Origin: Bacteroidales bacterium
Lineage (GTDB): Bacteria > Planctomycetota > Planctomycetia > Gemmatales > Gemmataceae
Length of the DNA stretch: 49,095 bases
Assembly: GCA_026931725.1 (NCBI GenBank)
Contig: JAIXLE010000027.1
Coordinates: 1 to 49,095, forward strand
Reading direction: 5' to 3'
This document shows positions 18,447 through 27,134 of the stretch, in pieces. The position numbers and the translations under genes were made by a program. Under the pieces are notes generated by a model. It was not told where the DNA came from. It made no database searches and saw only the letters and a program-made list of their open reading frames with translations. Positions within the stretch are counted from its first letter, which is position 1. Each line of letters begins with the position of its first letter.

Positions 18447-19649
18447 ATGTCCTACGATTCTGAACAACTACGCTACGATTCTGGGCATTTCCCCCAAGCA
18501 CGCCGGGGCCACCCCTCTCGTGCCTTGCCGACTCTACTGGCTCTGCTGGTTGGTCTACTCGCGGGTGGGTTGATCCTGCGTTATCTCGTTCCCGCTCCCG
18601 GCGCTGTTCCGCAAGGGCCGCTCCATGATCCTACAGCCGTCGAGCGGGAGGTTGTCCCCAGTTCCGCGCCGGATTCCGATGAAGTAGAGGCGATCGAACT
18701 CTTTCGGAAGGTGAAACCGAGTGTGGTCAATGTCGATACGATTGCCCTGGTGCGGCGATTGGACATGCGGGTGCAGGAGCAACAGGCGGGGACGGGGTCC
18801 GGGTTCGTCTGGGACGACCAAGGGCGGATTGTCACGAACTTCCATGTGATTCAATCCGCACTCCAGAACAATTTGACCGTGCGAGTCGTCCTGGCCGATC
18901 GCACGGTCTGGGACGCGCGGATTATCGGCGTTGCCCCGAATTATGATCTCGCGGTGATTCAGATTGCCGCGCCGAAGGAGAAGTTGAAACCGATCACGGT
19001 TGGCACCTCAAAGGATCTGGAAGTCGGACGCAAGGTCTTCGCCATCGGCAACCCTTATGCGCTCAGCCTCACCATGACGACGGGGATTGTCTCCGCACTC
19101 GATCGTGAGATCGAATCACCAGGTGATCGACCTATCGCGGGAGTGATTCAAACCGATGCCGCGATCAACCCTGGGAATAGTGGTGGGCCGCTATTGGATA
19201 AGAATGGCCGACTGGTGGGGGTGAACACCGCGATTGCCAGCCCATCCGGGGGCAACGTCGGCATCGGTTTTGCCATTCCGGTCGATACGGTGAATCCGGT
19301 CGTCACGGAATTGATTCAACGTGGGCGCATCCTGCAACCCGACCTGGGGATACGACTTGTGGACCTGCGACGACTGCGACGAGCCGGGTTCCCGCGCGGT
19401 GTCATGATTGATTTCGTGGACCCCAAAGGTTCAGCCGCACAAGCCGGGCTACGCGGCTTACGCACGGACCCCCAAACAGGGGATCTCCTTCCGGGGGATT
19501 TGATTCTCAAGGTGGATGGTCAAAGTGTGAACAGCAATCCAGAGTTTGCCAACGCCCTGGCGGCACGAAAAGTGGGCGACACTCTGAAATTAATAATAGA
19601 ACGAGACGAAGTGCAATCAGAAATTCCCGTGACCGTGGGTGGCGTGTAA
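18447..19649 (+). CDS. HtrA/DegP-like S1C serine protease with PDZ domain
   Basis: A 400-residue membrane-anchored protease for envelope protein quality control. One N-terminal transmembrane helix (about residues 28-50) is followed by the S1C protease domain with the full triad His133 (TNFHVIQ), Asp167 (NYDLAVI) and Ser245 (NPGNSGGPL). One PDZ domain occupies about 300-395, with the LLPGDLILKVDGQSV pattern. A single PDZ makes it closer to DegS or plant Deg-like forms than to two-PDZ DegP. The ATG at 18447 has GAGGGG 6 bases upstream; longer in-frame starts lack one. It lies 112 bases after the response regulator. A TACAAT hexamer at 18402-18407 may be its own -10, though no -35 is seen. Confidence 0.9.
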   Translation: MSYDSEQLRYDSGHFPQARRGHPSRALPTLLALLVGLLAGGLILRYLVPAPGAVPQGPLHDPTAVEREVVPSSAPDSDEVEAIELFRKVKPSVVNVDTIALVRRLDMRVQEQQAGTGSGFVWDDQGRIVTNFHVIQSALQNNLTVRVVLADRTVWDARIIGVAPNYDLAVIQIAAPKEKLKPITVGTSKDLEVGRKVFAIGNPYALSLTMTTGIVSALDREIESPGDRPIAGVIQTDAAINPGNSGGPLLDKNGRLVGVNTAIASPSGGNVGIGFAIPVDTVNPVVTELIQRGRILQPDLGIRLVDLRRLRRAGFPRGVMIDFVDPKGSAAQAGLRGLRTDPQTGDLLPGDLILKVDGQSVNSNPEFANALAARKVGDTLKLIIERDEVQSEIPVTVGGV

Positions 19650-19867
19650 TCGGGCGCGATGTTGCCCACAGCGCCCAACACCGAGGGTACGCCCGATTTT
19701 GCGCAATCGCGGGAACGGATCGAGCCGCGCGTACCGACCCGTTCGTTCTGGCGATTGCCACTTGTTTTCCCAGGATGCGATAGAATAAGATTTTGGCAAA
19801 GATTCCCCACTGTTCAGCGAACAACTTCCTAGCTGACCGTGGTGGATTCAATAAGGGGGAAATTCCC

Positions 19868-20596
19868 ATGTCTTTTGGGATGGATTACGGCGTTCACCAA
19901 CCGTATGCCGTGGCAAATGCTCCCGCGGACGCGCGGGCCGCGTTTATTCGCCGCACTTATGCACACCTCGGCGGAGCGATTCTGGCTTTCGTCACCATCG
20001 AAGCCGCGCTGTTCACGTCGGGAGTTGCCGATTCTCTGGTGGCAATGCTATTTGGCGCAGGCCGGCTCGGCTGGATTGCGTTGATGATCGCCTTCATCGG
20101 GGGCGGTTATCTGGCTCAGGGACTCGCGCGATCGGCTACCAGTGACGTGGCACGGTATCTGGGTTTAGCGGGTTATGTTGTACTGGAAGCCGTGATTTTC
20201 CTGCCGTTGTTGTGGATTGCGGAACGCCAGTTCCCTGGTCAGTATCTCGCCGCGCAAGCGGGGATCGTGACCCTGGCGATTTTCGCGGGTTTGACGCTGA
20301 TCGTCGCCGTGACGGGAAAGAATTTCAGCTTCATGGGGCCGTTCCTGGGCGTGCTGAGCTTCGCGGCTCTGGGACTGATGATCGCCTCCATGATCTTCGG
20401 GTTCTCCCTGGGGATCGTGTTCATCGTGGCGATGTGCGTTCTGGCCTCCGGGTACATCCTGTTTAGCACCTCACGGGTGATGCACGAGTTCCGGGAAGAT
20501 CAGCATGTCGCGGCGGCGTTGGAACTGTTCGCGGCGGTGGCCCTGCTATTCTGGTACATCCTGCAAATCTTCCTGCGGAACAGCAGCAGCGATTAA
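19868..20596 (+). CDS. Bax inhibitor-1/YccA family membrane protein
   Basis: A 242-residue multi-pass protein of the BI-1/YccA/TMBIM family. About seven hydrophobic helices begin near residue 36 and run to the C-terminus. The region SFMGPFLGVLSFAALGLMI and the segment FSTSRVMHEF are typical of the family. Bacterial members interact with FtsH or form pH-gated calcium leak channels; which applies here is unknown. The ATG at 19868 follows a purine-rich AAGGGGGA. A TAGAAT hexamer at 19781-19786 may be its -10, but the -35 is poor. A hairpin terminator follows the gene. Confidence 0.85.
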   Translation: MSFGMDYGVHQPYAVANAPADARAAFIRRTYAHLGGAILAFVTIEAALFTSGVADSLVAMLFGAGRLGWIALMIAFIGGGYLAQGLARSATSDVARYLGLAGYVVLEAVIFLPLLWIAERQFPGQYLAAQAGIVTLAIFAGLTLIVAVTGKNFSFMGPFLGVLSFAALGLMIASMIFGFSLGIVFIVAMCVLASGYILFSTSRVMHEFREDQHVAAALELFAAVALLFWYILQIFLRNSSSD

Positions 20597-20628
20597 CGGT
20601 TAACGGAACAACAAGAACGGTTGCGTGA

Positions 20629-20655
20629 GAAGGGGTGGCCATGAGCCACCCCTTC
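20629..20655 (+). terminator. Hairpin terminator after the BI-1 family gene
   Basis: An 11-bp perfect stem, GAAGGGGTGGC (20629-20639) paired with GCCACCCCTTC (20645-20655), has a 5-base loop and begins 33 bases after the stop codon. It is not followed by a T-tract, so termination strength is uncertain. Confidence 0.5.
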
Positions 20656-20812
20656 GGCGTTGTCGGGACACCTCAGAAACACGCTTCTCCGTTTTGCACA
20701 CTTTGCACGCAAATTTCGCCTAGCATTCCTTCCAGATTGCCGCTATTCCCCGCACTCTCGCGGTTGGGAACCACTCCTTCCGCGTGTGGACTCCTTTTCA
20801 ACAGGTGATGTG

Positions 20813-21697
20813 ATGAGTCTCCACACAACCGCCCGATCGGTACTTTGGACGGCCGCCATTGCGGGAGGAGTCCTCTGTGGCCCGCGGGCATCTGGTCAGG
20901 TCGTGGCCCCAGTCGTGGTCCCGTCCCCAGGCACAACTCCGCTTGCGGTGCCTTCGCCCAAAACGATTCCGCTCGTCGATACACCTCCGATTGCCCTGCC
21001 GACACCGATGAGCAAAGTCACGCCATCGCGGCCCCCCGTCAGCGATTCCGCCTTGCCGCAGATGCTCGCGGATACACGGGCGGCGTATGCGAAAGTCCGG
21101 GATTATGTCTGCCATTATGTCCGGCAAGAATCCGTCAGCGGTCGGCTCGTGCCGGAGCAGAAGTGTATCTTGCGGGTACGGGTCAAACCGTTCAGCGTGG
21201 CGGTGCTGGTGGAATCTCCCAAGGAGTACGCCCACCGGGAAACCACGTTCATCAGTGGGCGGAACCGCGACAAAGTCTGGTTCCGCGAAGCCAATAGCCT
21301 CAAGGTGCAAAGCCTGGACCCACTCGATCCGCGGGTGATGCTCGATACCCGTCATCGCATCACGGATACCGGCATTCACGCTGTGCTGAATCGATTTGAG
21401 CGATCTGTTCAGATTGAACGCCGATTGAATAATCCGATTCAGGTGCTGGTTTCGGAATACAACCTCGTGGGCCGACCCTGCACACGTTATGAACTATTTT
21501 GCGATCGCCCGCACGTTCTGCGGTACGCGGCTCGGCAAGTTCTGTATGTGGATCACGAAACGAAACTGCCCGTGCGATACGAAGCCTACACCCAGGCCAC
21601 TCCTGGTGGCACACCCGGCGGTGAGTTGATCGAATCCCAGAGTTTCTTAGGGTTGAAGATCAATCAGGGCATCAGTAGTGCCGCGTTTGAACGCTAA
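20813..21697 (+). CDS. DUF1571 family exported protein
   Basis: A 294-residue protein matching the DUF1571 family, widespread in planctomycetes. A signal peptide (about residues 1-27) precedes a Pro-rich linker (about 30-80) and then the conserved domain (about 85-290). That domain includes DYVCHYVRQESVSGRLV, a KPFSVAVLVESP segment and FISGRNRDKVWFREA. The pattern recalls LolA/LolB-like beta-barrel halves that bind lipoprotein or lipid, but the function is not established. Of the possible starts, 20813 places the signal peptide at the N-terminus and has AGG upstream; an ATG at 20808 is out of frame. It is convergent with the thiol peroxidase gene, with a hairpin between them. Confidence 0.8.
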   Translation: MSLHTTARSVLWTAAIAGGVLCGPRASGQVVAPVVVPSPGTTPLAVPSPKTIPLVDTPPIALPTPMSKVTPSRPPVSDSALPQMLADTRAAYAKVRDYVCHYVRQESVSGRLVPEQKCILRVRVKPFSVAVLVESPKEYAHRETTFISGRNRDKVWFREANSLKVQSLDPLDPRVMLDTRHRITDTGIHAVLNRFERSVQIERRLNNPIQVLVSEYNLVGRPCTRYELFCDRPHVLRYAARQVLYVDHETKLPVRYEAYTQATPGGTPGGELIESQSFLGLKINQGISSAAFER

Positions 21698-21740
21698 GTC
21701 CCAGTGAAACAACCTCTCGGGGGAGAGGGTTTGGGGGAGC

Positions 21741-21775
21741 GATAGGCCGCCATGGGAAACCATGAGCGGCCTGTC
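21741..21775. terminator. Bidirectional hairpin between convergent genes
   Basis: A long stem with a GAAA loop (21756-21759) is formed from 21741-21755 and 21760-21775, with one bulged A at 21765 and one G-T pair. It lies between the DUF1571 stop and the thiol peroxidase stop, as expected of a shared terminator. Confidence 0.55.
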
Positions 21776-21864
21776 GTGATTTTCACTGCGTTTGTGCCTG
21801 TGCGGGATTCGGAAGTCCGTTCTGACTCGCCCTCGATTTCATTCTACTTATCGGCTTCTCATCA

Positions 21865-22386
21865 TCAGGCGATGGCTTGCAGCGCGGCCAGAGCGGCATC
21901 GTAGTTCGGGTGTGCGGTCACTTCGGGCACATACTCGGCATGGGTCACTTTGCCACTGGCATCGACCACGAACACGGCGCGGGTCAGCAAGGGCAGCGGC
22001 AACCCGTCGAGCAGCACGCCCCAGTTTTCGCCGAAGGAGTGATTGTGAACGTCGGAGAGTGTCTGCATCGACTGGACATTTTCCGCGCCGCAGAACCGTT
22101 TCTGGGCGAACGGCAAATCCAGGCTGATCGTGTAAGCCGCGACCTTGTCGCCGAGTGCGGCCAGAGCCTCTTCAAACTTCTTGGTTTGCAGGCTGCACAC
22201 GGGGGTATCGAGTGAGGGGACCACGCTGAACAATCGGGCCTTCGCCGGGGTATCGGCCAAGGTCACGGTGGCGAGGCTGGAACTGAGGCACTGGAAGTTC
22301 GGCGCGGAGTCACCGACTTTCACTTCCGGGCCGATGAGGGCTTTGGGTTCGCCTTTGAAGGTGACGGCTTTTTCTCGCTTCGACAT
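21865..22386 (-). CDS. tpx: Thiol peroxidase (atypical 2-Cys peroxiredoxin)
   Basis: A 173-residue Tpx-type peroxiredoxin that reduces hydrogen peroxide and organic peroxides with electrons from thioredoxin. The peroxidatic Cys64 lies in PSLDTPVCSLQ and the resolving Cys99 in RFCGAENVQ, both at the positions expected for Tpx. Length and N-terminus (VTFKG) match the family. GAGGG lies 6 bases before the ATG. It starts 21 bases after the LON-domain gene, which in turn follows the DUF309 gene, so the three are probably one transcript. Confidence 0.95.
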   Translation of the reverse strand: MSKREKAVTFKGEPKALIGPEVKVGDSAPNFQCLSSSLATVTLADTPAKARLFSVVPSLDTPVCSLQTKKFEEALAALGDKVAAYTISLDLPFAQKRFCGAENVQSMQTLSDVHNHSFGENWGVLLDGLPLPLLTRAVFVVDASGKVTHAEYVPEVTAHPNYDAALAALQAIA

Positions 22387-22407
22387 TGTGAACCCTCAGA
22401 GTTGGTT

Positions 22408-23085
22408 TCAGTTCGTGCTAAATTCCGGTGGAAACTTTCTGCTAAAGTGTGGCTTACTGATTTGCAGCGACTGGATCAAGGCATCCGCCCGAATATCGAC
22501 ATGCGGTTCCAGCAGCAGAGCCAGTTGAAAATGCAGCGACAGTGGGAGGGCATAGGCAAGCATGTCGCAGAGAACACCCAGCGGAACCGAACTGGCGAAC
22601 AACTCCACCAGATGTGGAAACACGGGGCCGGTGGGCTCGAATCGCGGCAATACGACTTGGGCTAACCGTCGACGAAGTGGGGCCAGTTTCTGAGTGTTTT
22701 CCGGCGTGATGTCCGGGATCGGTTCCGCACGGGCGATGCGGTACGGTTTGTCCGAGCGGATTTCTTCCGAAATGCGAATCCGCATCAGTCCATGGAGTCG
22801 CAGGTTGTATCGTCCATCCGGCAAGAGCTGATGCTGACTGATCCGCCCCAGACATGCCACGGGTTCCACGGCCGGTTCCTGATCGTAGGCATTTTCCCAT
22901 CCCTCGCGTAACACGGCCAGGGCGATGAGGGCATCCCCGTTCAGGGCATCCGCGGTCATTTGCCGGTAACGCGGTTCAAAAATGTGCAAATCCTGCCCGG
23001 CATGAGGAAACATCACCACGTTGGGCAGAGGAAACAGACGCGCGAGGCCATCAAAGCGGGTGAGGGCAGCCTGATCTGCGTTCAT
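22408..23085 (-). CDS. LON substrate-binding domain protein
   Basis: A 225-residue protein consisting of the Lon N-terminal substrate-binding domain (LFPLPNVVMFPHAGQDLHIFEPRYRQM near the start) without the ATPase or protease parts. Such stand-alone LON proteins occur widely; they probably bind unfolded or specific proteins, but no partner is established. The start at 23085 avoids overlap with the upstream DUF309 frame and begins directly before the conserved domain; a longer frame from 23166 would overlap that gene. Confidence 0.82.
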   Translation of the reverse strand: MNADQAALTRFDGLARLFPLPNVVMFPHAGQDLHIFEPRYRQMTADALNGDALIALAVLREGWENAYDQEPAVEPVACLGRISQHQLLPDGRYNLRLHGLMRIRISEEIRSDKPYRIARAEPIPDITPENTQKLAPLRRRLAQVVLPRFEPTGPVFPHLVELFASSVPLGVLCDMLAYALPLSLHFQLALLLEPHVDIRADALIQSLQISKPHFSRKFPPEFSTN

Positions 23086-23119
23086 GATCGTACTCACGAA
23101 TCCGGTAGCCGGGGATGTT

Positions 23120-23497
23120 TCATTCCGAGGATGCGGCCGGGGGCGGGGATGTTGGCTCCAGAACAATACGCGGCCGGGAGTCCAGTTTCGGTGTCTGCAA
23201 TGCCACTGCGATGTCAGCCCAAAGCGTCGGAGTTCGCACTCCGTAGTAGAGTGCGGGGTAAGCAGCCGATTTGGCGATTGCCGACCGGAAGAGTCGTTCC
23301 GCCCCGTGTGTGTTCCCGCGTTGCCGATGGTAGAGCGCCACCGCGGCTTGGATCAGCGATTGATAAAAACCACGATCCCGCTCTGGGCAATCCCGCCAGA
23401 GTTCTTCCCAGACTTCATGCGCGGCGAAGTAATCCCCCGCGTTGAATTGCGCAATCCCGGCCAAGTAACGCGCATCGTATTCGTCACCGCTCGCCAT
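23120..23497 (-). CDS. DUF309 family protein
   Basis: A 125-residue protein matching DUF309: AGDYFAAHEVWEELWRDCPERDRGFYQSLIQAAVALYH, an all-helical domain with a conserved HEVWE motif. The biochemical role is unknown. The last 20 residues are Pro/Ser/Ala-rich and probably disordered. It is the first gene of the minus-strand set with the LON-domain protein (35 bases apart) and thiol peroxidase. No clear ribosome binding site precedes the ATG. Confidence 0.8.
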   Translation of the reverse strand: MASGDEYDARYLAGIAQFNAGDYFAAHEVWEELWRDCPERDRGFYQSLIQAAVALYHRQRGNTHGAERLFRSAIAKSAAYPALYYGVRTPTLWADIAVALQTPKLDSRPRIVLEPTSPPPAASSE

Positions 23498-23556
23498 AAG
23501 ATGAGGGTATCACATTTTCCCGCCGCACCCGCGGAGAATCCTGGTGAGGATGGCCG

Positions 23557-24600
23557 ATGTTCACGTCGCGGTTGCCGGTCAGAACGATCTTGGCCTGGAT
23601 ACGGGCACTGAAGCAGGGAACCGATATTGGGTTGGCGCTGGATCGGATCTTCCGTCAACTGGCTCGCACGGGCCGCACCCGACAACGGGATCTGGCCCAC
23701 ACACTCGCCGAGCGGTTGTGCCAGGGGGAGACGCTCACCGATGCCTTGAAGGCCCATCGCCGCCAGTTCCCGCCCTTGCTGATCGAAATGATCGCGGTGG
23801 GTGAGAAGACCGGACGATTGACGGAAGTTCTTGAAGAACTCGAACGCTACTTTGAAGCCGTCCGCGATACCCGCACGCAGTTCCAACGCGCGATGGTCTG
23901 GCCTGTGTTCCTCTATCTCAGCGGGATCGGGGTGATGACACTCATGCTGTTGATTCTCGGACTGATCGCGCCAGCAGATGGCAAGGGTTTTGATCCCCTG
24001 GGTTTGGGTCTGCTTGGTCCTGGTGGAGCGTTCGCGTTTCTGCTCACAGCCGGGATGTTCACGGTCACGGTGCTGGGGGCGTTCCTGTACGTTCAAGGAA
24101 ATGATGCTCTCCGTGCCCAACTGGAAGCGCGGACCCTCACCATTCCTGGTTTGGGCAGCTGTTTCCAAGCGTTCGCCTTGCATCGCTTTTGCCTGGGTTG
24201 GCACATGACCTCGGAAGCGGGGATGCGAGCGGATCGGTCGTTGAAACTGGCCTTCCGCATCACGACGAACGCCGCCTACATCCAGCAGGCCGATCGCGTC
24301 GCCCAGGAGGCGCGATCCGGGCGAGCGATTCCCGAAATTCTGGAAGGTTGCGGGCCGATCCTGTTTCCGCGAGAGTTTTTGGAAACCGTCGAAGTCGGTG
24401 AAGTCTCTGGGCAACTCACCGAGGTGATGGCCAAACAGGCGGCATTCTACCGAGAAGAATCGACCCGCAAGTTGAAGACACTCGCCCAGATCGCCAGTGG
24501 AGCGATTTATACCTTAATCGGATTCATGGTTCTCTTCGTCATCCTGCGGATCGTTCTCTCCATTGCAGGGGTCTATCAAGGAGCCCTCCAGGGCGTGTGA
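23557..24600 (+). CDS. Type II secretion/type IV pilus inner-membrane protein (GspF/PilC-like)
   Basis: A 347-residue GspF/PilC-family platform protein. It has two related halves. The first (about 20-120) ends with EMIAVGEKTGRLTEVLEELERYFE, followed by transmembrane helices near 120-140 and 160-180. The second (about 215-320) repeats the pattern with ETVEVGEVSGQLTEVMAKQAAFY, followed by a C-terminal helix (about 315-345). These proteins anchor the assembly ATPase of secretion or pilus machines. No GspE, GspD or pseudopilin gene is nearby, so it is an orphan here. GAGGA (23546-23550) lies 6 bases before the ATG. It converges on the glycosyltransferase gene with a 1-base gap. Confidence 0.88.
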   Translation: MFTSRLPVRTILAWIRALKQGTDIGLALDRIFRQLARTGRTRQRDLAHTLAERLCQGETLTDALKAHRRQFPPLLIEMIAVGEKTGRLTEVLEELERYFEAVRDTRTQFQRAMVWPVFLYLSGIGVMTLMLLILGLIAPADGKGFDPLGLGLLGPGGAFAFLLTAGMFTVTVLGAFLYVQGNDALRAQLEARTLTIPGLGSCFQAFALHRFCLGWHMTSEAGMRADRSLKLAFRITTNAAYIQQADRVAQEARSGRAIPEILEGCGPILFPREFLETVEVGEVSGQLTEVMAKQAAFYREESTRKLKTLAQIASGAIYTLIGFMVLFVILRIVLSIAGVYQGALQGV

Positions 24601-24601
24601 A

Positions 24602-26191
24602 TCACCGTGATTGCAACTGCACGGGGACAATCACCGCGATGTCGCACAACCCCCAGGGTGTCTCACCGACGAGCCGATCCGCGAGCCGGCCGTAGCCGGT
24701 GACTCGCCGTAAACTCTCATGCGTGGCCACCCGCAAGGAAGGCGGCAACGCTTCGCAAAAAGCCTGATACGAATGATCGTGCGTAAACAGGAACACGGTT
24801 TTTTCCCGGAAGTGGCAATCCACCAGTGTCGAATTGAGTTCCGTGGTCCGCACGGGCCGCAGATCGTTCCGCTGAGTGTAGAAGGCGACCGAATCCAGAT
24901 TGCGTGGGTAGGTCACGACGACCGTATTCGGATCCGCGACATACTGTGCGATCAAATCGGGCCGAACCATCGGCGAGCGATGTTCCGCGTACCACGGCAA
25001 CCCCACATGAATAATCATCCCCATCAGCAAGAGCATTCCGCCCAACAGCATCCGAGTCGCGGTGGCGGTATTCCAGGAAGAACGCGCGAGAAAATCACCC
25101 AGCGCCAGACACAAAGGCGGAAACGCGGGCAGAATGTACGTTGGCAATTTGCTCCCGGAGCAACTGAAGAAGAAAACACACCACGCCCCGACCAGCAACC
25201 AGAACCCACCCGCCGAGGAAAGGGCTTCTTGCGAGTCCGTGGGTCGCAAGAGGAGCCGCCGGGCCAGACTGGCTCCGATGAGAACTCCCGGCAAAAAACC
25301 ACCCAAGAGGATCGGAACGTAGTACCAAACGGGTTGCAGATGGTCGAACGGCTTAAGGAACCGCATCACGTTGTGCTGCCAGAAGAAGTACCCCAAAAAC
25401 TCCGGCTGCTGGCGGTAGATGCCAATGTACCACGGTAGATTTACGGCCAGAACGATCAGTCCAAACAGTGCCACATCTCGCCAGCCAACGCGGGCCGTCG
25501 AGCGGGTCAGCCAGGCGATGGCGACCAACGGGGGAAAGAGCAGCACCTCAGAAATCGGCCCTTTCGTCAGGAACCCCAACCCCGAAGCCACCGCCGCGGC
25601 CACCCACCAACCCCGGAGCAACCGCCCGGTGCGAACCGCTTCATAGGCACACAAAAGCGAAGTCGTCACGCAGAGCGTCAGTAAGCCATCGAGTAACAGT
25701 AGCCGCGCCACGCCCAGAAACCCCGGCGAAGCCGTGAGGAGCAGAGCCGCCCACAATGCCGCCCGTTCTCCCAGAGAACGACGACCCATCAGGTAAACCG
25801 CCAGGATCGTCAGGTGAACGCAGATCGCGGGCACCAACCGAGCCGCAAACTCGTTGATACCGAAGACTGTGTAACTCAGACGGACCAGCCAGTACATCAA
25901 CGGTGGTTTATCTAAATAGGCTTCCCCTTGCAGTGTGGGAACAATCCATTCCTCGGCGAGCAGCATTTCACGGGGGATCTGGGCATACCGTCCTTCATCG
26001 GGTTCGAGTAGGCGGTAGCTCAGAGTGGGGTACAGCAGCGTTGCCGGAAGCAGTAGAACCAGCACCAAGGACAGGAACCGGGGCCGCGTGCGGGGATCCG
26101 CGTTGCCGGAGAACAGCACATGATTCCAGAGGTACGGCAACCATTCTGGAAGGGAGCGTGGCAGAACAGCAGTCGTCGGCAGTGCAGACAC
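24602..26191 (-). CDS. GT39/ArnT-like lipid-linked sugar glycosyltransferase
   Basis: An integral membrane glycosyltransferase of about 529 residues with 11-12 predicted hydrophobic helices. The first periplasmic loop has the family signature EPDEGRYAQIPREM, with the Asp-Glu pair that serves as catalytic and metal ligands in ArnT and protein mannosyltransferases, followed by YLDKPPLMYW. It should transfer a sugar from polyprenyl phosphate to lipid A-like or protein acceptors outside the membrane. The start is uncertain: a GTG at 26191 has GAGGG at ideal spacing, whereas a TTG at 26197 lies right after that same motif. It borders the transposon remnant zone. Confidence 0.85.
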   Translation of the reverse strand: MSALPTTAVLPRSLPEWLPYLWNHVLFSGNADPRTRPRFLSLVLVLLLPATLLYPTLSYRLLEPDEGRYAQIPREMLLAEEWIVPTLQGEAYLDKPPLMYWLVRLSYTVFGINEFAARLVPAICVHLTILAVYLMGRRSLGERAALWAALLLTASPGFLGVARLLLLDGLLTLCVTTSLLCAYEAVRTGRLLRGWWVAAAVASGLGFLTKGPISEVLLFPPLVAIAWLTRSTARVGWRDVALFGLIVLAVNLPWYIGIYRQQPEFLGYFFWQHNVMRFLKPFDHLQPVWYYVPILLGGFLPGVLIGASLARRLLLRPTDSQEALSSAGGFWLLVGAWCVFFFSCSGSKLPTYILPAFPPLCLALGDFLARSSWNTATATRMLLGGMLLLMGMIIHVGLPWYAEHRSPMVRPDLIAQYVADPNTVVVTYPRNLDSVAFYTQRNDLRPVRTTELNSTLVDCHFREKTVFLFTHDHSYQAFCEALPPSLRVATHESLRRVTGYGRLADRLVGETPWGLCDIAVIVPVQLQSR

Positions 26192-26478
26192 AAGCAATCC
26201 CTCGCAAGTGGACTGCTAGGTGTAACCTGCCGAGAAATTCTGGGTCAAGAGGGATTCCCAACCGTTACCGGACCCGCCTGGGCATTCCCTCCTGGCTTGA
26301 GGATCAGTGACACCACTTTCGGCATCACTTGGCGGCCCAGGTGGATCAGCAGAATGTCTGCAAACACATGTCCTCAAACACCTGCGGATCGACATCGGAG
26401 GCTGAGCAGGTTTCGATCTCCACTCCTCTGTCTGCGTCAGTTCTCGGAGCATGCGTTGAGTTTGTCTCCGTCGCGGTT
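26192..26478. other. Decayed sequence beside the transposase remnant
   Basis: No intact gene is seen. On the minus strand, the frame reached from the transposase by a -1 shift runs on to about 26216, but after TPFQFLETELKP it no longer resembles a transposase. Other short minus-strand frames are broken by stops. It is probably debris from transposon decay or rearrangement. Confidence 0.4.
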
Positions 26479-26967
26479 TCAGTTCGGTTTCGAGGAATTG
26501 GAACGGCGTTTGGACTTCTTCAGGCGTTCTGGGGGGGCAACACAGGAACCCCGACCCCGTTGCACGCGGAACCCGATCTCAACCAAAAATTTCCGTACCT
26601 GGGTCGGCTTCCGCTCGATCCCCGTCAAGGACGCAATCCGCTCGCACGCCTCCGCAATCGTCCGAACAGGAGATTGGGTCAGGGACTCTCGGATGGTTTC
26701 GGTGTGGGCCACGAGGTCACTGACCGGACCTGTGACATTCCACTGGCGTAAACCATCCAGGCCACCGGCCTGATACGCGGCCACATACCGCTGGACAGTG
26801 GCCCGTCCCAAACCCGCGATTTCACCCGCCTTCTCCCGAGTGAGTCCGCAGTGCAGGAGCCAGAGAACAAGCATTTTTCGGCGAACATGGGCCTCCGGGT
26901 GGTTCTCCCGTTCGGCTTGTACAACTGTCTGCTCCTCATCCGATAGTGTAATGCGAAACCATCCCAT
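26479..26967 (-). pseudogene. IS630-type transposase remnant, N-terminal helix-turn-helix half
   Basis: A 162-residue frame with the helix-turn-helix region of IS630-family transposases (ITLSDEEQTVVQAERENHPEAHVRRKMLVLWLLHCGLTREKAGEIAGLGRATVQRYV, split across about residues 6-62). It ends soon after a run of seven C on its own strand (26531-26537 as G on the plus strand). A -1 shift there continues as PRTPEEVQTPFQFLETELKP, which is how many IS630 elements join the helix-turn-helix half to the DDE half. The sequence then loses resemblance, so the DDE catalytic domain is missing and the element cannot transpose by itself. Confidence 0.65.
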
Positions 26968-27027
26968 CGTGTTCTTCCACTGAGTTCGCTATTCTCGAAT
27001 GTCCGATTATCAGTGTAGGAACCGCGC

Positions 27028-27058
27028 CTCCAAACGTCTCATCAACGGGCGTTTGGAG
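27028..27058. repeat. Inverted repeat beside the IS630-type remnant
   Basis: A perfect 9-bp inverted repeat, CTCCAAACG (27028-27036) and CGTTTGGAG (27050-27058), is separated by 13 bases, about 60 bases upstream of the transposase start. It may belong to the element end or be a separate hairpin. Confidence 0.4.
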
Positions 27059-27134
27059 TATCGGAATCAACGTGTCGAATCACGGGGAAATGGATCGAGA
27101 AAATCGGGCAAGACATGGCAACCATCCTCTTCCT

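Noticed and set aside
23353..24414. A 353-codon minus-strand frame opposite the GspF-like gene
   Set aside because: It overlaps both the DUF309 gene and the GspF-like gene, and its Gln/Arg-rich sequence shows no domain.
27028..27058. Inverted repeat considered as paired terminal repeats of a complete insertion sequence
   Set aside because: The two arms are only 13 bases apart and both lie on one side of the transposase remnant, so they cannot be the two ends of the element.
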